A stretch of DNA of 64,000 nt, from NCBI GenBank assembly GCA_029071325.1, contig JAIEAP010000043.1, positions 1 through 64,000 on the forward strand, given 5' to 3'. Below are positions 18,085 through 26,417 of the stretch, piece by piece (position 1 is the stretch's first letter; each line of letters opens with the position of its first letter). The notes under the pieces were generated by a model. That model did no database searches. It was not told the DNA's origin and saw only the letters and a list, made by a program, of their open reading frames with translations. Made by a program: the position numbers and the translations under genes. This stretch comes from Lachnospiraceae bacterium (GTDB lineage: Bacteria; Bacillota; Clostridia; Lachnospirales; Lachnospiraceae).

Positions 18085-18689
18085 AGTTTCCGTATTTTGC
18101 AGACCAGATGCCAGGTAAAACAAACGCATCATTCCTATCATGAGATCTATGCACCGCTCTCCGTGGTTTACAGCCCTACGACAGATTGCTGCTCACCTTG
18201 TGCTGAAATTTCACCTGCCGCATGGTATATCATTTGTGATGATTCGTGTCTTTTTCACGTTCGAACAATTCCTTCCCGCTCTGTCCGTCTGCATGAGGAC
18301 ATGCAATCTGCAGGTTTTGTGCGTCTCTTAATGGGTGTTCTGATGTGACGTGCAGGCTGTGGACATTGTTTGAGCTCACAAACTAACAGTTGCTCTTATC
18401 TTGAAGCGAGTTATGGGAGCAGCCTGCTTATATCGACCACAGAAGAACGCCCATTTAGAGACGCTAAAAACCGAAGCCGCATGTGCGTGACAGACGGACA
18501 GAGCGGGAAGGATTGTCGAAGCATAAAAAAGACACAAAACTTATGATATACCAGCGGCAGCGAAATTTACACGCACCGGCTCAAGGCAATCTGCTGCAGG
18601 TCTGTAAACCACGGAGAAGGAGCATGTTTTTATGACAGGAATGATGAGACTGCTTTCTTATAGCATCCGGTCTGCAAAATACGGAAACT
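18085..18689. mobile_element. Fold-back MITE-like element, copy B (605 bp near-palindrome)
   Basis: Perfect 21-bp terminal inverted repeats (starting AGTTTCCGTATTTTGCAGAC; the other end is its exact complement). The arms remain inverted copies of each other for most of their roughly 280-bp length. Matched blocks include CTCCGTGGTTTACAG, TATATCAT, TTGTGTCTTTTT-type runs, CCTTCCCGCTCTGTCCGTCTG and the central GTTTGAGCTCACAAAC, so an RNA or single strand could form a very long hairpin. The left arm also matches copy A. The element fills the gap between the divergent tgt and aroC promoters. The short ORFs inside it overlap on both strands and look non-coding. No transposase is seen. Confidence 0.8.
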
Positions 18690-18704
18690 AGAGCAAGAAT
18701 ATGA

Positions 18705-18733
18705 TTGCCTAATACGATAAAATCTTCTATAAT
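18705..18733 (+). promoter_or_regulatory. Promoter of aroC
   Basis: TTGCCT, 17 bp, TATAAT, starting 16 bp outside the right end of fold-back copy B and about 70 bp before the aroC ATG. Confidence 0.65.
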
Positions 18734-18803
18734 AGTTACCAGCATTTTATATGGATATGAAGATAATATCAGATTACATAACGGAAACGATAAAGGAGAC
18801 ATT

Positions 18804-19892
18804 ATGGCAGGTTCAACCATCGGCAATCAGTTTAAGATCACAACCTGGGGGGAATCCCACGGTGCGGGCGTCGGCGTAGTCATTGACGGCTGCCCCGCTG
18901 GACTTTCCCTGGTCGAAGAAGATATCCAGCGCTACCTGAACCGGAGAAAGCCGGGACAATCCGCTTATTCCACTCCCCGGCAGGAATCAGATACCGTACG
19001 GATACTCTCCGGCGTATTTGAAGGAAAAACTACCGGCACCCCCATCTCTCTTATGGTGGCAAACGAGCAGCAGCGCTCAAAGGATTACAGTGAAATCGCC
19101 TCCTACTACCGCCCCGGTCATGCAGACTACACCTTTGATGCCAAATACGGCTTCCGGGACTATCGGGGGGGCGGGCGTTCCTCCGGCCGGGAGACCATCG
19201 GACGCGTTGCCGCAGGAGCGGTAGCCGCCAAATTACTCTCCGGTCTTGGCATTTCCTTTCTGACCTACTGTGAATCAATCGGTCCCGTATCCGTTGATAT
19301 GGACCGGTTCGATCCGGAAGAAATCAACCGGAATCCTCTGTATATGCCGGACAAAACAGCTGCAGCCGAAGCCGCTGCATATCTGGACGAATGCAAAAGT
19401 AACTGCAATTCCTCCGGTGGCGTTATTGCGTGCCGGATCACCGGGGTTCCTGCCGGAATCGGGGACCCTGTATTTGAAAAGCTGGATGCCAATCTGGCAA
19501 AGGCCATATTCTCCATAGGCGCTGTCAAAGGCTTTGAGCTTGGAGACGGATTTGCCGCGGCACGGGCTACGGGTCTTAGCAATAATGATTCCTTTATTCC
19601 GGACGGACAGGGCGGCATCGCAAAAAAGACCAATCATGCCGGCGGCATCCTGGGCGGTATCAGCGACGGCTCTCCCATCTTCTTCCGGGCCGCCGTCAAA
19701 CCGACACCATCCATTGCCGCAGAACAGGATACCGTAAACAAGAATGGCGAGGCTGTCCGCGTCTCCATCAAAGGACGGCACGACCCCATCATTGCTCCCA
19801 GAGCTGTGGTAGTCGTAGAGGCAATGGCTGCCATCACGGTTCTGGATGCCATGCTTACCAATCTGGGAGCTGTCACAGAGGATTTGAAATAG
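18804..19892 (+). CDS. aroC: Chorismate synthase
   Basis: Last step of the shikimate pathway: elimination of phosphate from EPSP to chorismate with reduced FMN. The 362 aa show the three signature regions GESHGAGVG (about 14-22), RPGHADYTFDAKYG (about 105-118) and GRSSGRETIGRVAAGAVA (about 124-141). The C-terminal RHDPIIAPRAVVVVEAM is also standard. The start at 18804 follows AAAGGAGAC; the 33-residue track extension covers the promoter and is dropped. It stands alone on the plus strand, converging on proS with only 17 bp between stop codons and no obvious terminator. Confidence 0.97.
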   Translation: MAGSTIGNQFKITTWGESHGAGVGVVIDGCPAGLSLVEEDIQRYLNRRKPGQSAYSTPRQESDTVRILSGVFEGKTTGTPISLMVANEQQRSKDYSEIASYYRPGHADYTFDAKYGFRDYRGGGRSSGRETIGRVAAGAVAAKLLSGLGISFLTYCESIGPVSVDMDRFDPEEINRNPLYMPDKTAAAEAAAYLDECKSNCNSSGGVIACRITGVPAGIGDPVFEKLDANLAKAIFSIGAVKGFELGDGFAAARATGLSNNDSFIPDGQGGIAKKTNHAGGILGGISDGSPIFFRAAVKPTPSIAAEQDTVNKNGEAVRVSIKGRHDPIIAPRAVVVVEAMAAITVLDAMLTNLGAVTEDLK

Positions 19893-19909
19893 AGTTCAGG
19901 GACTGCCGG

Positions 19910-21619
19910 TCATTTCGCATCGGACAAGATTTTCCATACCGTTTCCGCTGCCGTTTCCATAGGGGCATTGACGGAGAAACTCTTATCTCTCGAAACGATC
20001 TCAACCATATGTTGCTCTATGTTTCGAGGACTGACCACAACTCTGAAAGGAACGCCGAGCAGGTCTGCATCTGAGAACATCACTCCTGCGCGCACCTTTC
20101 GGTCATCATAGATGACTTCGACACCCTTGCTCTGCAGTTCTTCATACAGCTTGTCGGCATAAGCCTGCACTTCGGCATCATCCGAACGAACGGCACACAG
20201 ATGTACCTGCCACGGTGCCACCGCCAGCGGCCATATGGGACCATACGCATCGTGATGCACCTCACAGATTGAGGCGGCAAGTCTGCCTATACCGATACCG
20301 TAGCAGCCCATGACCGGATACCCCGGTTCTCCATTGGCATCCACATAGGTCATATTCATAGACTTGGTGTACTTCGTTCCCAACTGGAAGATGTTGCCAA
20401 CTTCAATCCCCCGCGAAACAGTAATCGCCGGCTTCCCGCAATGCGGGCAGATACCACCCTCCTGTATCTTGGCAAAATCGTGATATTCCACACCTTCGAC
20501 ATCACGGGCCATATCAAGTCCGGTATAATGATATTCGCTTACATTTGCACCACAGGAAAGATTATTCAGACCTTCCAGGGAACGGTCAAACAGAATGGTA
20601 AAATCCCCCTTCAAATTAACAGGGCCAATATATCCGGCATTCAATCCGCATGCTTCGGTGATCACTGCCGGATGGATCTCATAGCCCAAATAATTTGTGA
20701 GCTTGGTCTCATTTACCTCAAGATCGCCACGGATAAACAATACGATATAATGGTCATCAGAATTGCGCTGATAGACAACCGCCTTACAGGAAGTCTTCTC
20801 ATCGCAATGCAGGAACTTGCAAACATCTTCAATGGTATGAATATCCGGTGTGTGTACGTAAGTCAATTCATCGGATACATCATGCCTCTCGTTATGGATC
20901 ATACACTCTGCCGCTTCCATATTCGCCCGGTAATCGCACTCCGTGCAGATAGCAATCGAATCTTCTCCCACAGAGGTCATCAGCATAAATTCATGAGAAA
21001 TATTACCGCCCATCATACCGGAATCGGATGCAACTGATATCACCTCCGGCAAACCTACTCTTGCATAGATTCGCTCATACGCATTATGACACTTCGCATA
21101 ATATTCTTCCAAGTCTGCCTGGCTCGTATGGAAGGAATAGGCATCCTTCATCGTAAATTCGCGCACGCGGATAAGTCCTGCTCTGGGTCTTGCTTCATCC
21201 CGGAATTTTGTCTGGATCTGATAAACCATAAAAGGATATTTCATATAACTCTGTCCGTAATCCCGGACAAGCTGAACCGCTGCTTCTTCATGTGTCATTC
21301 CAAGGACAAGAGGACTGTCGCTGCGGTCATGGAAGCGGATCATCTCCTTGCCTATACTTTCATATCTGCCGGACTCCTGCCATATCGATGCCGGCATTAC
21401 CACGGGGAATTGTACTTCCTGCCCGTCAATTGCGTCCATCTCCTCACGAATGATCTGCTCAATCTTTCTTGTTACTCTTTTTAACGGCATATAGGACGAA
21501 TAAATACCGTTTGCCACATACTTCAAATAGCCGCCGCGCACCATCAGCGCATGGCTGTCAACGACACAGTCTGACGGTCTCTCCCGGAAACGATCTCCGA
21601 CAAGTTTTTCTAATTTCAT
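19910..21619 (-). CDS. proS: Prolyl-tRNA synthetase (bacterial type)
   Basis: Class II aminoacyl-tRNA synthetase (569 aa, full bacterial length with the inserted editing domain). The motif 2 region TKFRDEARPRAGLIRVREF (about 137-155), motif 3 GCYGIGIGRLAAS (about 440-452) and the anticodon-binding C-terminal domain are visible; the insertion between motifs 2 and 3 (about 225-405) corresponds to the Ala-tRNA(Pro) editing domain. The ribosome site is GCGGAGGTA. No T-box leader is seen upstream; the exonuclease gene ends 48 bp before it, so the two are probably cotranscribed. Confidence 0.97.
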   Translation of the reverse strand: MKLEKLVGDRFRERPSDCVVDSHALMVRGGYLKYVANGIYSSYMPLKRVTRKIEQIIREEMDAIDGQEVQFPVVMPASIWQESGRYESIGKEMIRFHDRSDSPLVLGMTHEEAAVQLVRDYGQSYMKYPFMVYQIQTKFRDEARPRAGLIRVREFTMKDAYSFHTSQADLEEYYAKCHNAYERIYARVGLPEVISVASDSGMMGGNISHEFMLMTSVGEDSIAICTECDYRANMEAAECMIHNERHDVSDELTYVHTPDIHTIEDVCKFLHCDEKTSCKAVVYQRNSDDHYIVLFIRGDLEVNETKLTNYLGYEIHPAVITEACGLNAGYIGPVNLKGDFTILFDRSLEGLNNLSCGANVSEYHYTGLDMARDVEGVEYHDFAKIQEGGICPHCGKPAITVSRGIEVGNIFQLGTKYTKSMNMTYVDANGEPGYPVMGCYGIGIGRLAASICEVHHDAYGPIWPLAVAPWQVHLCAVRSDDAEVQAYADKLYEELQSKGVEVIYDDRKVRAGVMFSDADLLGVPFRVVVSPRNIEQHMVEIVSRDKSFSVNAPMETAAETVWKILSDAK

Positions 21620-21667
21620 AAAGGATACCTCCGCATTTTAATGAATGTCAAGATTTCATGCATATGC

Positions 21668-22348
21668 TCAAGCGTTCCTGGTATAGCGGCACCTTGGGAA
21701 GCTGCTGCATCCCCAGAACTCTCCGTATCTCCCTTTTCTCTTCACCAGCACCCCGCCGCACTGCGGGCAGGACTGCTCCGTCTTCACCTGCGGCTGTTCC
21801 TTAAGCAGCTCCCCCAGCCGCTCATAACACTTCTGGTTTATGATACAATCATTCAGCGCACGGTGAGCCCCCTCCGTGCTGATATCAAAATACTCCGCAA
21901 CATCACTCAGCCTGTGGTGCTTCAACTGAGGCAGGCATTGCTTCGCCAAATGCAGTGTATCTATGTAATCATTGTATATACCGGTCTGAAACACCTGCAT
22001 AGCGGCATCATAAACAAAATTCATATCAAAATTATGAATATTGTGTCCAACCAGAATTCCTGTTTCCACAAAGTCCACAAACCCCTCCAGAGCTTCTGCG
22101 ATCCCTGGCGCACCTGATACCATGTCATTGGTGATATGATTCACCTTCGTGGCAGATGCCGGAATTCGTATGGATGGCTTCACCAGAGTGGAATAGGTAT
22201 CCACGATCCGGCTGTCCTGCACCTTCACAGCCGATATTTCTATGATCTCATCCGACTCAAAACGAAATCCTGTAGTTTCCAGATCAAAAACAACATAATC
22301 CTTCACATATCCCCCAAGTTTTCGTCCCTTGTTCCTTATATATTCCAT
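21668..22348 (-). CDS. DnaQ-like 3'-5' exonuclease with C-terminal topoisomerase-type zinc ribbon
   Basis: DEDDh exonuclease domain (about residues 15-175): Exo [10 protein letters not shown], Exo [15 protein letters not shown] and Exo [14 protein letters not shown] carry the expected acidic residues and histidine. After a linker, about 190-226 form a four-cysteine zinc ribbon ([27 protein letters not shown]) of the kind seen at the C-terminus of topoisomerase I, so a nucleic-acid-binding module is fused to the nuclease. It is too short to be PolC. The start at 22348 precedes the exonuclease core, with GGAG at longer spacing; ATG 22423 is possible. A repair or proofreading role is inferred. 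Confidence 0.85.
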   Translation of the reverse strand: MEYIRNKGRKLGGYVKDYVVFDLETTGFRFESDEIIEISAVKVQDSRIVDTYSTLVKPSIRIPASATKVNHITNDMVSGAPGIAEALEGFVDFVETGILVGHNIHNFDMNFVYDAAMQVFQTGIYNDYIDTLHLAKQCLPQLKHHRLSDVAEYFDISTEGAHRALNDCIINQKCYERLGELLKEQPQVKTEQSCPQCGGVLVKRKGRYGEFWGCSSFPRCRYTRNA

Positions 22349-22495
22349 GTGATATGTTTCTCCGCTTTTTCTCAGTCTTCTTCTGTTATCAACTCTATTT
22401 CCGATTATATATGAGCACCGCAAATTCCTCTATCGTTGCCGCTCTCGCAGCGCTCTTGTTTCCGGTGAATCCCGGTCGAATATACTTAGAATCCG

Positions 22496-22580
22496 CAAAA
22501 AGAGACTTGACTCTTTTGCCGATACGCCAAGAACTGCCTGTTCTTACTATATCGTATCTGTGCAAAAAAGCAAGTCTCTC
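22496..22580 (-). terminator. Nested multi-stem hairpin with T-tract after the pilus operon
   Basis: Four successive perfectly complementary pairs nest inside each other: AGAGACTTG/CAAGTCTCT (9 bp), TTTTGC/GCAAAA, GATACG/CGTATC and AAGAAC/GTTCTT, closed by a 5-nt loop. On the minus strand it is followed by TTTTTGCGG, giving a terminator-like 3' end 20 bp after the last pilus gene. It could also be a stable small RNA. The 64-aa ORF (22395-22589) that covers it is judged non-coding. Confidence 0.6.
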
Positions 22581-22601
22581 ATACTTCATTTAAGAAAAAG
22601 T

Positions 22602-23891
22602 CTATTCTAACTCGTCTCCCTCTTCTTCCTCTTCCTCTTCTTTTACATATTTCTTACGTGAGAATACCACCCATACCATCTGTACCAGAACAAAGAACAG
22701 CATCAGCGGCGTCCATTTATCCAGCAACGCAGTAGGCAGACTGATATCCTCTGTCAAAAGGAATGCGATCACGGAGATAATTGCTACCGGGAAGGAAAGA
22801 AGTCTTAACAATCCCTTCTTCTTTAATTTGAGAGGTTCTTCCTCTTCCTCACATGTCTCATCCTCCTGCACTTTCTGTTTCTTCTGCTCCTCGTTCTCTT
22901 CCTCCTCTTTTTCCTTCTTCGTAGTCACAAAGTATCCGATGAGCAACATCAGAGACAGAAAAACTGCCAGATTCATTAACATGAAGTTTACCAGCGCCCA
23001 GGCTGCTCCGTCATCCGCAAACAACGGTACCTCTGCGCCGCCGATCCTAACGGTCTGGGGTGTCGCCTCAGGCTCATCCTCTTCCACAATTGTGGGCGTA
23101 TCCTGCTGCTTATTTGGTCTCCTTGGCGTATTTGCCGGTGGAGTAGGATCGCTTGCCGGCACAGGAGTTTCCGGCATAATAATGCTCGGTGGAATGATCA
23201 CAATCGGCGGCGTCTGCGGCTCAACGGGAGGCTCCGGATCGTCAGGATCCTCAGGAGGTTCCGGATCGTCAGGATCCTCGGGTGGTTCCGGCTCATCGGG
23301 CTCCTCCGGTATAGGAGGCACAGGCTTCCGCTCTTCCACTTTGGCGCAGACTGTCACATCATACATCCACTCATTTCTTCCGGTCACCTCAATCAGATCA
23401 TAGGGGACGGAAAGCAGTACTGGAGATGCCTCATGACTTTCCGTGCCTTCTGCGATCAGAAGATAAAGCCCCTGTTTCAAGTCTGAAAATGTAACAATTC
23501 CCTTTGTATTGGTTTTTCCAGAAGAGATACTTGCGATGGATTCCTGCTCCACATGCTGAGCAAGCTTCTCCGCAATTGTCCCCCACTCAGTTGACGTATA
23601 GTTCTGTTCCGGTTTTATTTCTTTGACACAGCCGGCAAATACATCTTTCACGGAAAACTCAACTGGTTTTTTCTTCATATCCATATCTGCCACCAGATAC
23701 AGACTGACATTCATATCTGTCAGTGCCTGTTTTTGTGTTCCGTGCACATACTCGGCCTTTACGGAACCGCTTTCCGGCAATGTTCCTGTTGCCTGGCCTG
23801 CATATATCAGTATACTGCAGCAATGAAAACAAATGATCAAAAGCAGCAGTACGATATTTATTTTCTTACTCTTTTTTATGAATCTTCTCAT
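22602..23891 (-). CDS. Pilus-locus accessory protein: Cna-B-like ectodomain, proline-rich stalk, three membrane spans
   Basis: A 429-aa secreted or membrane protein in the sortase pilus operon. A signal peptide or anchor lies at about 12-31. A Cna-B-like domain (about 35-190, with GIVTFSDLKQGLYLLIAEG as its closing motif) is followed by an EPPEDPDDP-type proline/acidic repeat (about 195-225) and a Pro/Thr linker. A span near 298-318, a Lys/Glu-rich loop, two more spans near 360-400 and a Glu-rich tail close the protein. There is no C-terminal LPXTG, which is unusual for a pilin; a base or membrane-anchor role is inference. Its start lies inside the sortase gene (26-bp overlap) with GGAGGCGG in front. 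Confidence 0.75.
   Translation of the reverse strand: MRRFIKKSKKINIVLLLLIICFHCCSILIYAGQATGTLPESGSVKAEYVHGTQKQALTDMNVSLYLVADMDMKKKPVEFSVKDVFAGCVKEIKPEQNYTSTEWGTIAEKLAQHVEQESIASISSGKTNTKGIVTFSDLKQGLYLLIAEGTESHEASPVLLSVPYDLIEVTGRNEWMYDVTVCAKVEERKPVPPIPEEPDEPEPPEDPDDPEPPEDPDDPEPPVEPQTPPIVIIPPSIIMPETPVPASDPTPPANTPRRPNKQQDTPTIVEEDEPEATPQTVRIGGAEVPLFADDGAAWALVNFMLMNLAVFLSLMLLIGYFVTTKKEKEEEENEEQKKQKVQEDETCEEEEEPLKLKKKGLLRLLSFPVAIISVIAFLLTEDISLPTALLDKWTPLMLFFVLVQMVWVVFSRKKYVKEEEEEEEGDELE
23227..23310 (-). repeat. In-frame tandem repeats coding the proline/acidic stalk
   Basis: About three tandem units related to GGTTCCGGATCGTCAGGATC on the plus strand encode EPPEDPDDP repeats on the minus strand. Units are multiples of three, so slippage would change stalk length without breaking the frame. 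Confidence 0.65.
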
Positions 23892-24759
23892 TCTTCCGCC
23901 TCCTGATCCGTTTTCTCCTTATGAGTCTTCTTATGATGTAGACAACAATCATGAACAGTCCTGCAGAACCAAGACCGATCAATACCCAGAACAAATAATT
24001 TGTATTCATTCCCTTTGCCTTATGTCTGCCCTGATCTTCTGCCGCCTGTTCGTCATAGGGAATCCGTTTCCCACGAACCAGCAGCCGATGGGTATTGATG
24101 CCATATGGGGTACAAGTAAGGAGCGTCACCTGATCCTTCCCACGCTCTACACTCAGTGCATCCGTCTCTTCCGGCTTTACCACTTCAATCTGGTCTACCT
24201 CATACGCCAGTATGTCATCCAGTATATACAAATAGAACTGATCCCCTTCCTGCAGCTGATCCAAGTCCGTAAACAGACTGGCGCTTGGCAGTCCTCTGTG
24301 TGCAGCCAGAACGGCATGGGTGCTTTCTCCTCCCACTGGAAGCGAAGATCCCTGCAGATGTCCTGCTCCTTTTTCTAAGATTGCTTCCTCCGTGGAATGA
24401 TAAATGGGTACCTTCACATCGATTTTGGGAATGACAATATATCCCATCAGACCGTTGCCTTCCAGATTAAGGCACGCGGTATAAATCTCATCCTCCGTAT
24501 AAGGCGTAGTCGCCGCCACAAAGGAATCCGGCAATATGATTGGCTGCAGTCCCTCATTATAGCTCCGCGCCTTTGCCCATTCTGCTTCATAGTCTATCGA
24601 ACTTTCTGCCGCGTTCTTTTCCAGATACGCCTGAAATAACCGCTCCTCCCGCATACGATTCCATGCGTTTGAGACAAGAGGGTAGAGCAATATGGACAAT
24701 CCAAATATAAAACCTATGATCATAAAAAACATTACTATTTTTCTTGCCGCCTGTTTCAT
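23866..24759 (-). CDS. srtC: Class C (pilus) sortase
   Basis: Transpeptidase (297 aa) that polymerises LPXTG pilins outside the membrane. It has an N-terminal span (about 8-30), the catalytic His in LAAHRGLPSASLF (about 150), the catalytic Cys in TLLTCTPYGINTHRLLVRG (about 215) with the Arg following, and a C-terminal span (about 255-280) with a basic tail. Both-ended membrane anchoring and the TCTPYG motif define class C. The lid motif before the core is not obvious. It lies between the backbone pilin and the accessory protein and is the only sortase in the window. Confidence 0.93.
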   Translation of the reverse strand: MKQAARKIVMFFMIIGFIFGLSILLYPLVSNAWNRMREERLFQAYLEKNAAESSIDYEAEWAKARSYNEGLQPIILPDSFVAATTPYTEDEIYTACLNLEGNGLMGYIVIPKIDVKVPIYHSTEEAILEKGAGHLQGSSLPVGGESTHAVLAAHRGLPSASLFTDLDQLQEGDQFYLYILDDILAYEVDQIEVVKPEETDALSVERGKDQVTLLTCTPYGINTHRLLVRGKRIPYDEQAAEDQGRHKAKGMNTNYLFWVLIGLGSAGLFMIVVYIIRRLIRRKRIRRRKNEKIHKKE

Positions 24760-24791
24760 TTAGCCTCTCCACACTACTCTCTTCCATTATG

Positions 24792-24819
24792 GTGAGGGGA
24801 GAGTTTCCTCTCCCCACAC
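24792..24819 (-). promoter_or_regulatory. GNRA-capped hairpin between backbone pilin and sortase genes
   Basis: On the minus strand GGGGAGAG-GAAA-CTCTCCCC forms an 8-bp stem with a GAAA tetraloop; three further base pairs flank a mismatch. There is no T-tract. It probably stabilises the pilin mRNA end and lowers sortase expression relative to the pilin. Confidence 0.55.
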
Positions 24820-24852
24820 TTTACATTTAGAAGGTTACTATTGTCTTATCTC

Positions 24853-26364
24853 TTAGTTTTTCTTTTTCTTCATCATGACCAGAACTCCGCCGAATACAGC
24901 CATCATCGCTGTTCCGACAACAGTCAGGATGATCACACCTGTACCACCAGTAGCAGGAAGAGCTCCTACTCTTGCATCCGTCAGCTCGATCAGCACCTTT
25001 GCTGCGGCATCTGCTGCGTTCTGATTCGTCCATGCACTATTTGCCCCTGCCAATGTCGCTGTATAGGTTCCGTCTGCAGGATCTGCTGCTGTGAATGTAA
25101 TGGTCGGTGTCGTCTTCTCCAGAGCATATCCGGAGGGTGCTACAGTCTCTATCAGAGTGTATGTGTAATCTGCATCCAGACCAAGAATCTCTACTACGCC
25201 TTCTTCATTTGTGGTAAATACTGTCGCATCCTCTTCTGAATCTACAAAAGACATATCCGTATCGGTCAGCTTAACATATTTCTGCTCGCCTGCTACCTCT
25301 GCCTGAAGGATGAATTCTGCGCCTTCCAGTTTATCGCCGCTTTCATTCTGCTTCTGCAGCTTGATTGCTGCCGTATAAGAAGTTGCCGTTACATCATCGC
25401 TGGGTGGTTCCTCTTCGTTGTTGGTCTTAATAGAAGAACTTACGGTATTGGTATATGCATTGCCTTCTACATAACCGGTCACCAGTCCCTGATATGTAAT
25501 CGTGAAAGCTTTTCCTGCATATGTTGCTGCATTCTCATTCAGCCAGCTTTCCTGGAAGCTGATGACAAATCCGTTCTCGTTAGCAGTAACTGTATAAGCT
25601 GTTCCAAATGCAACGTCGACACCGTCTACAGTAACGGTGATATCCGCGTCTGTAAAAGCACCGTCTGCTCCTGTGGTCACTGCCACAAGATTATCGCTCA
25701 TAGTATCAGTAATGGTGAATTTCGGCTTATCATATCCCTGGAAATACGGGAAAGTTCCAGATACCGTATAGTCAATCACATCGCCGACAGCAACGTAGGT
25801 CTGACCGGCTGCCACTTCCTTCTTGTCGATGACATTATTGTGTACGCCCTTTGCTGTTGCTCTTCCTACTGTCAGGATATTATTCCCTTCTCCCACTGAA
25901 TTGTAGTTGTTTACCAGCATGTTGGTGTAGGTCCAGCTCTGGCTGGTGCAGATAACCAGATAAGATCCTAACTCCGTGGTTTCCAGTGTAGCTGAGGTTG
26001 CTGATGCTGTAGTCGTCACCGTGGCAGCTACATTGGCAGCGTCTGCTGCATCTGCAAGGATTGTCAGGTATTTTGCGATCACTGCCTTATTGGAATTATC
26101 TTCCGTGCTTAAAGCGGTCAATGCGGCTGCTGCCTGATCGCCCAATGCTGTCTCTGCCCAATCAGTCAGTTCCCATGCACCGGTAGAACCGTTGTACTGC
26201 AGAACCTGATACGCGGTAACCGTTACCGCCTCCGTGTTCGTCAATCCGCTGATCTCGAGATTGCCGTCTACTGCTGCTGCCGCCACTGGCATAACTGCGC
26301 CAATTGTAAGGATCATCCCAAGCAGAAGCGCCAAAAGCTTTTTGGTTTTGTGAAATTTTTTCAT
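24853..26364 (-). CDS. SpaA-type isopeptide-forming backbone pilin, LPATG anchored
   Basis: Major pilus subunit candidate (503 aa). It has a signal peptide (about 8-32, ending near PVAAAA), a first domain with VTAYQVLQY, a D2-type domain (about 200-350) with TITDTMSDNL and FTITYQG strands, and a Cna-B domain (about 352-440) with the E-box-like TYTLIETVAPSGYAL. The sorting signal LPATGG, a hydrophobic span and KKKKN close the protein. Intramolecular Lys-Asn isopeptide bonds are expected for the family; the exact lysines were not assigned. The start at 26364 follows AAGGAG. It lies between the adhesin and the sortase gene. Confidence 0.9.
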   Translation of the reverse strand: MKKFHKTKKLLALLLGMILTIGAVMPVAAAAVDGNLEISGLTNTEAVTVTAYQVLQYNGSTGAWELTDWAETALGDQAAAALTALSTEDNSNKAVIAKYLTILADAADAANVAATVTTTASATSATLETTELGSYLVICTSQSWTYTNMLVNNYNSVGEGNNILTVGRATAKGVHNNVIDKKEVAAGQTYVAVGDVIDYTVSGTFPYFQGYDKPKFTITDTMSDNLVAVTTGADGAFTDADITVTVDGVDVAFGTAYTVTANENGFVISFQESWLNENAATYAGKAFTITYQGLVTGYVEGNAYTNTVSSSIKTNNEEEPPSDDVTATSYTAAIKLQKQNESGDKLEGAEFILQAEVAGEQKYVKLTDTDMSFVDSEEDATVFTTNEEGVVEILGLDADYTYTLIETVAPSGYALEKTTPTITFTAADPADGTYTATLAGANSAWTNQNAADAAAKVLIELTDARVGALPATGGTGVIILTVVGTAMMAVFGGVLVMMKKKKN

Positions 26365-26417
26365 GTTTTCTCCTTCCTTTCTTTTCCTTTCTTTACTTTT
26401 CTTTTCTATCGTGAATG

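Noticed and set aside
17968-18348. 126-aa and 63-aa plus-strand ORFs and the 81-aa minus-strand ORF in the tgt-aroC gap
   Set aside because: They fall within the fold-back element (the first also overlaps the tgt start and promoter) and lack ribosome sites; corresponding frames are not kept in copy A.
18085-18689. Fold-back element as an insertion sequence with its own transposase
   Set aside because: 605 bp with no ORF of suitable size or transposase motif; only a non-autonomous element is supported.
22395-22589. 64-aa minus-strand ORF after the pilus operon
   Set aside because: It is covered by the nested hairpin, has no ribosome site and no similarity I recognise; structure explains the sequence better than coding.
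23227-23310. CRISPR-like array
   Set aside because: Repeats are contiguous, in frame and without unique spacers; they encode the stalk of the pilus-locus protein.
22828-23403. 191-aa Ser/Gly-rich plus-strand ORF
   Set aside because: Low-complexity product arises from reading the proline/acidic repeats of the accessory protein in antisense.
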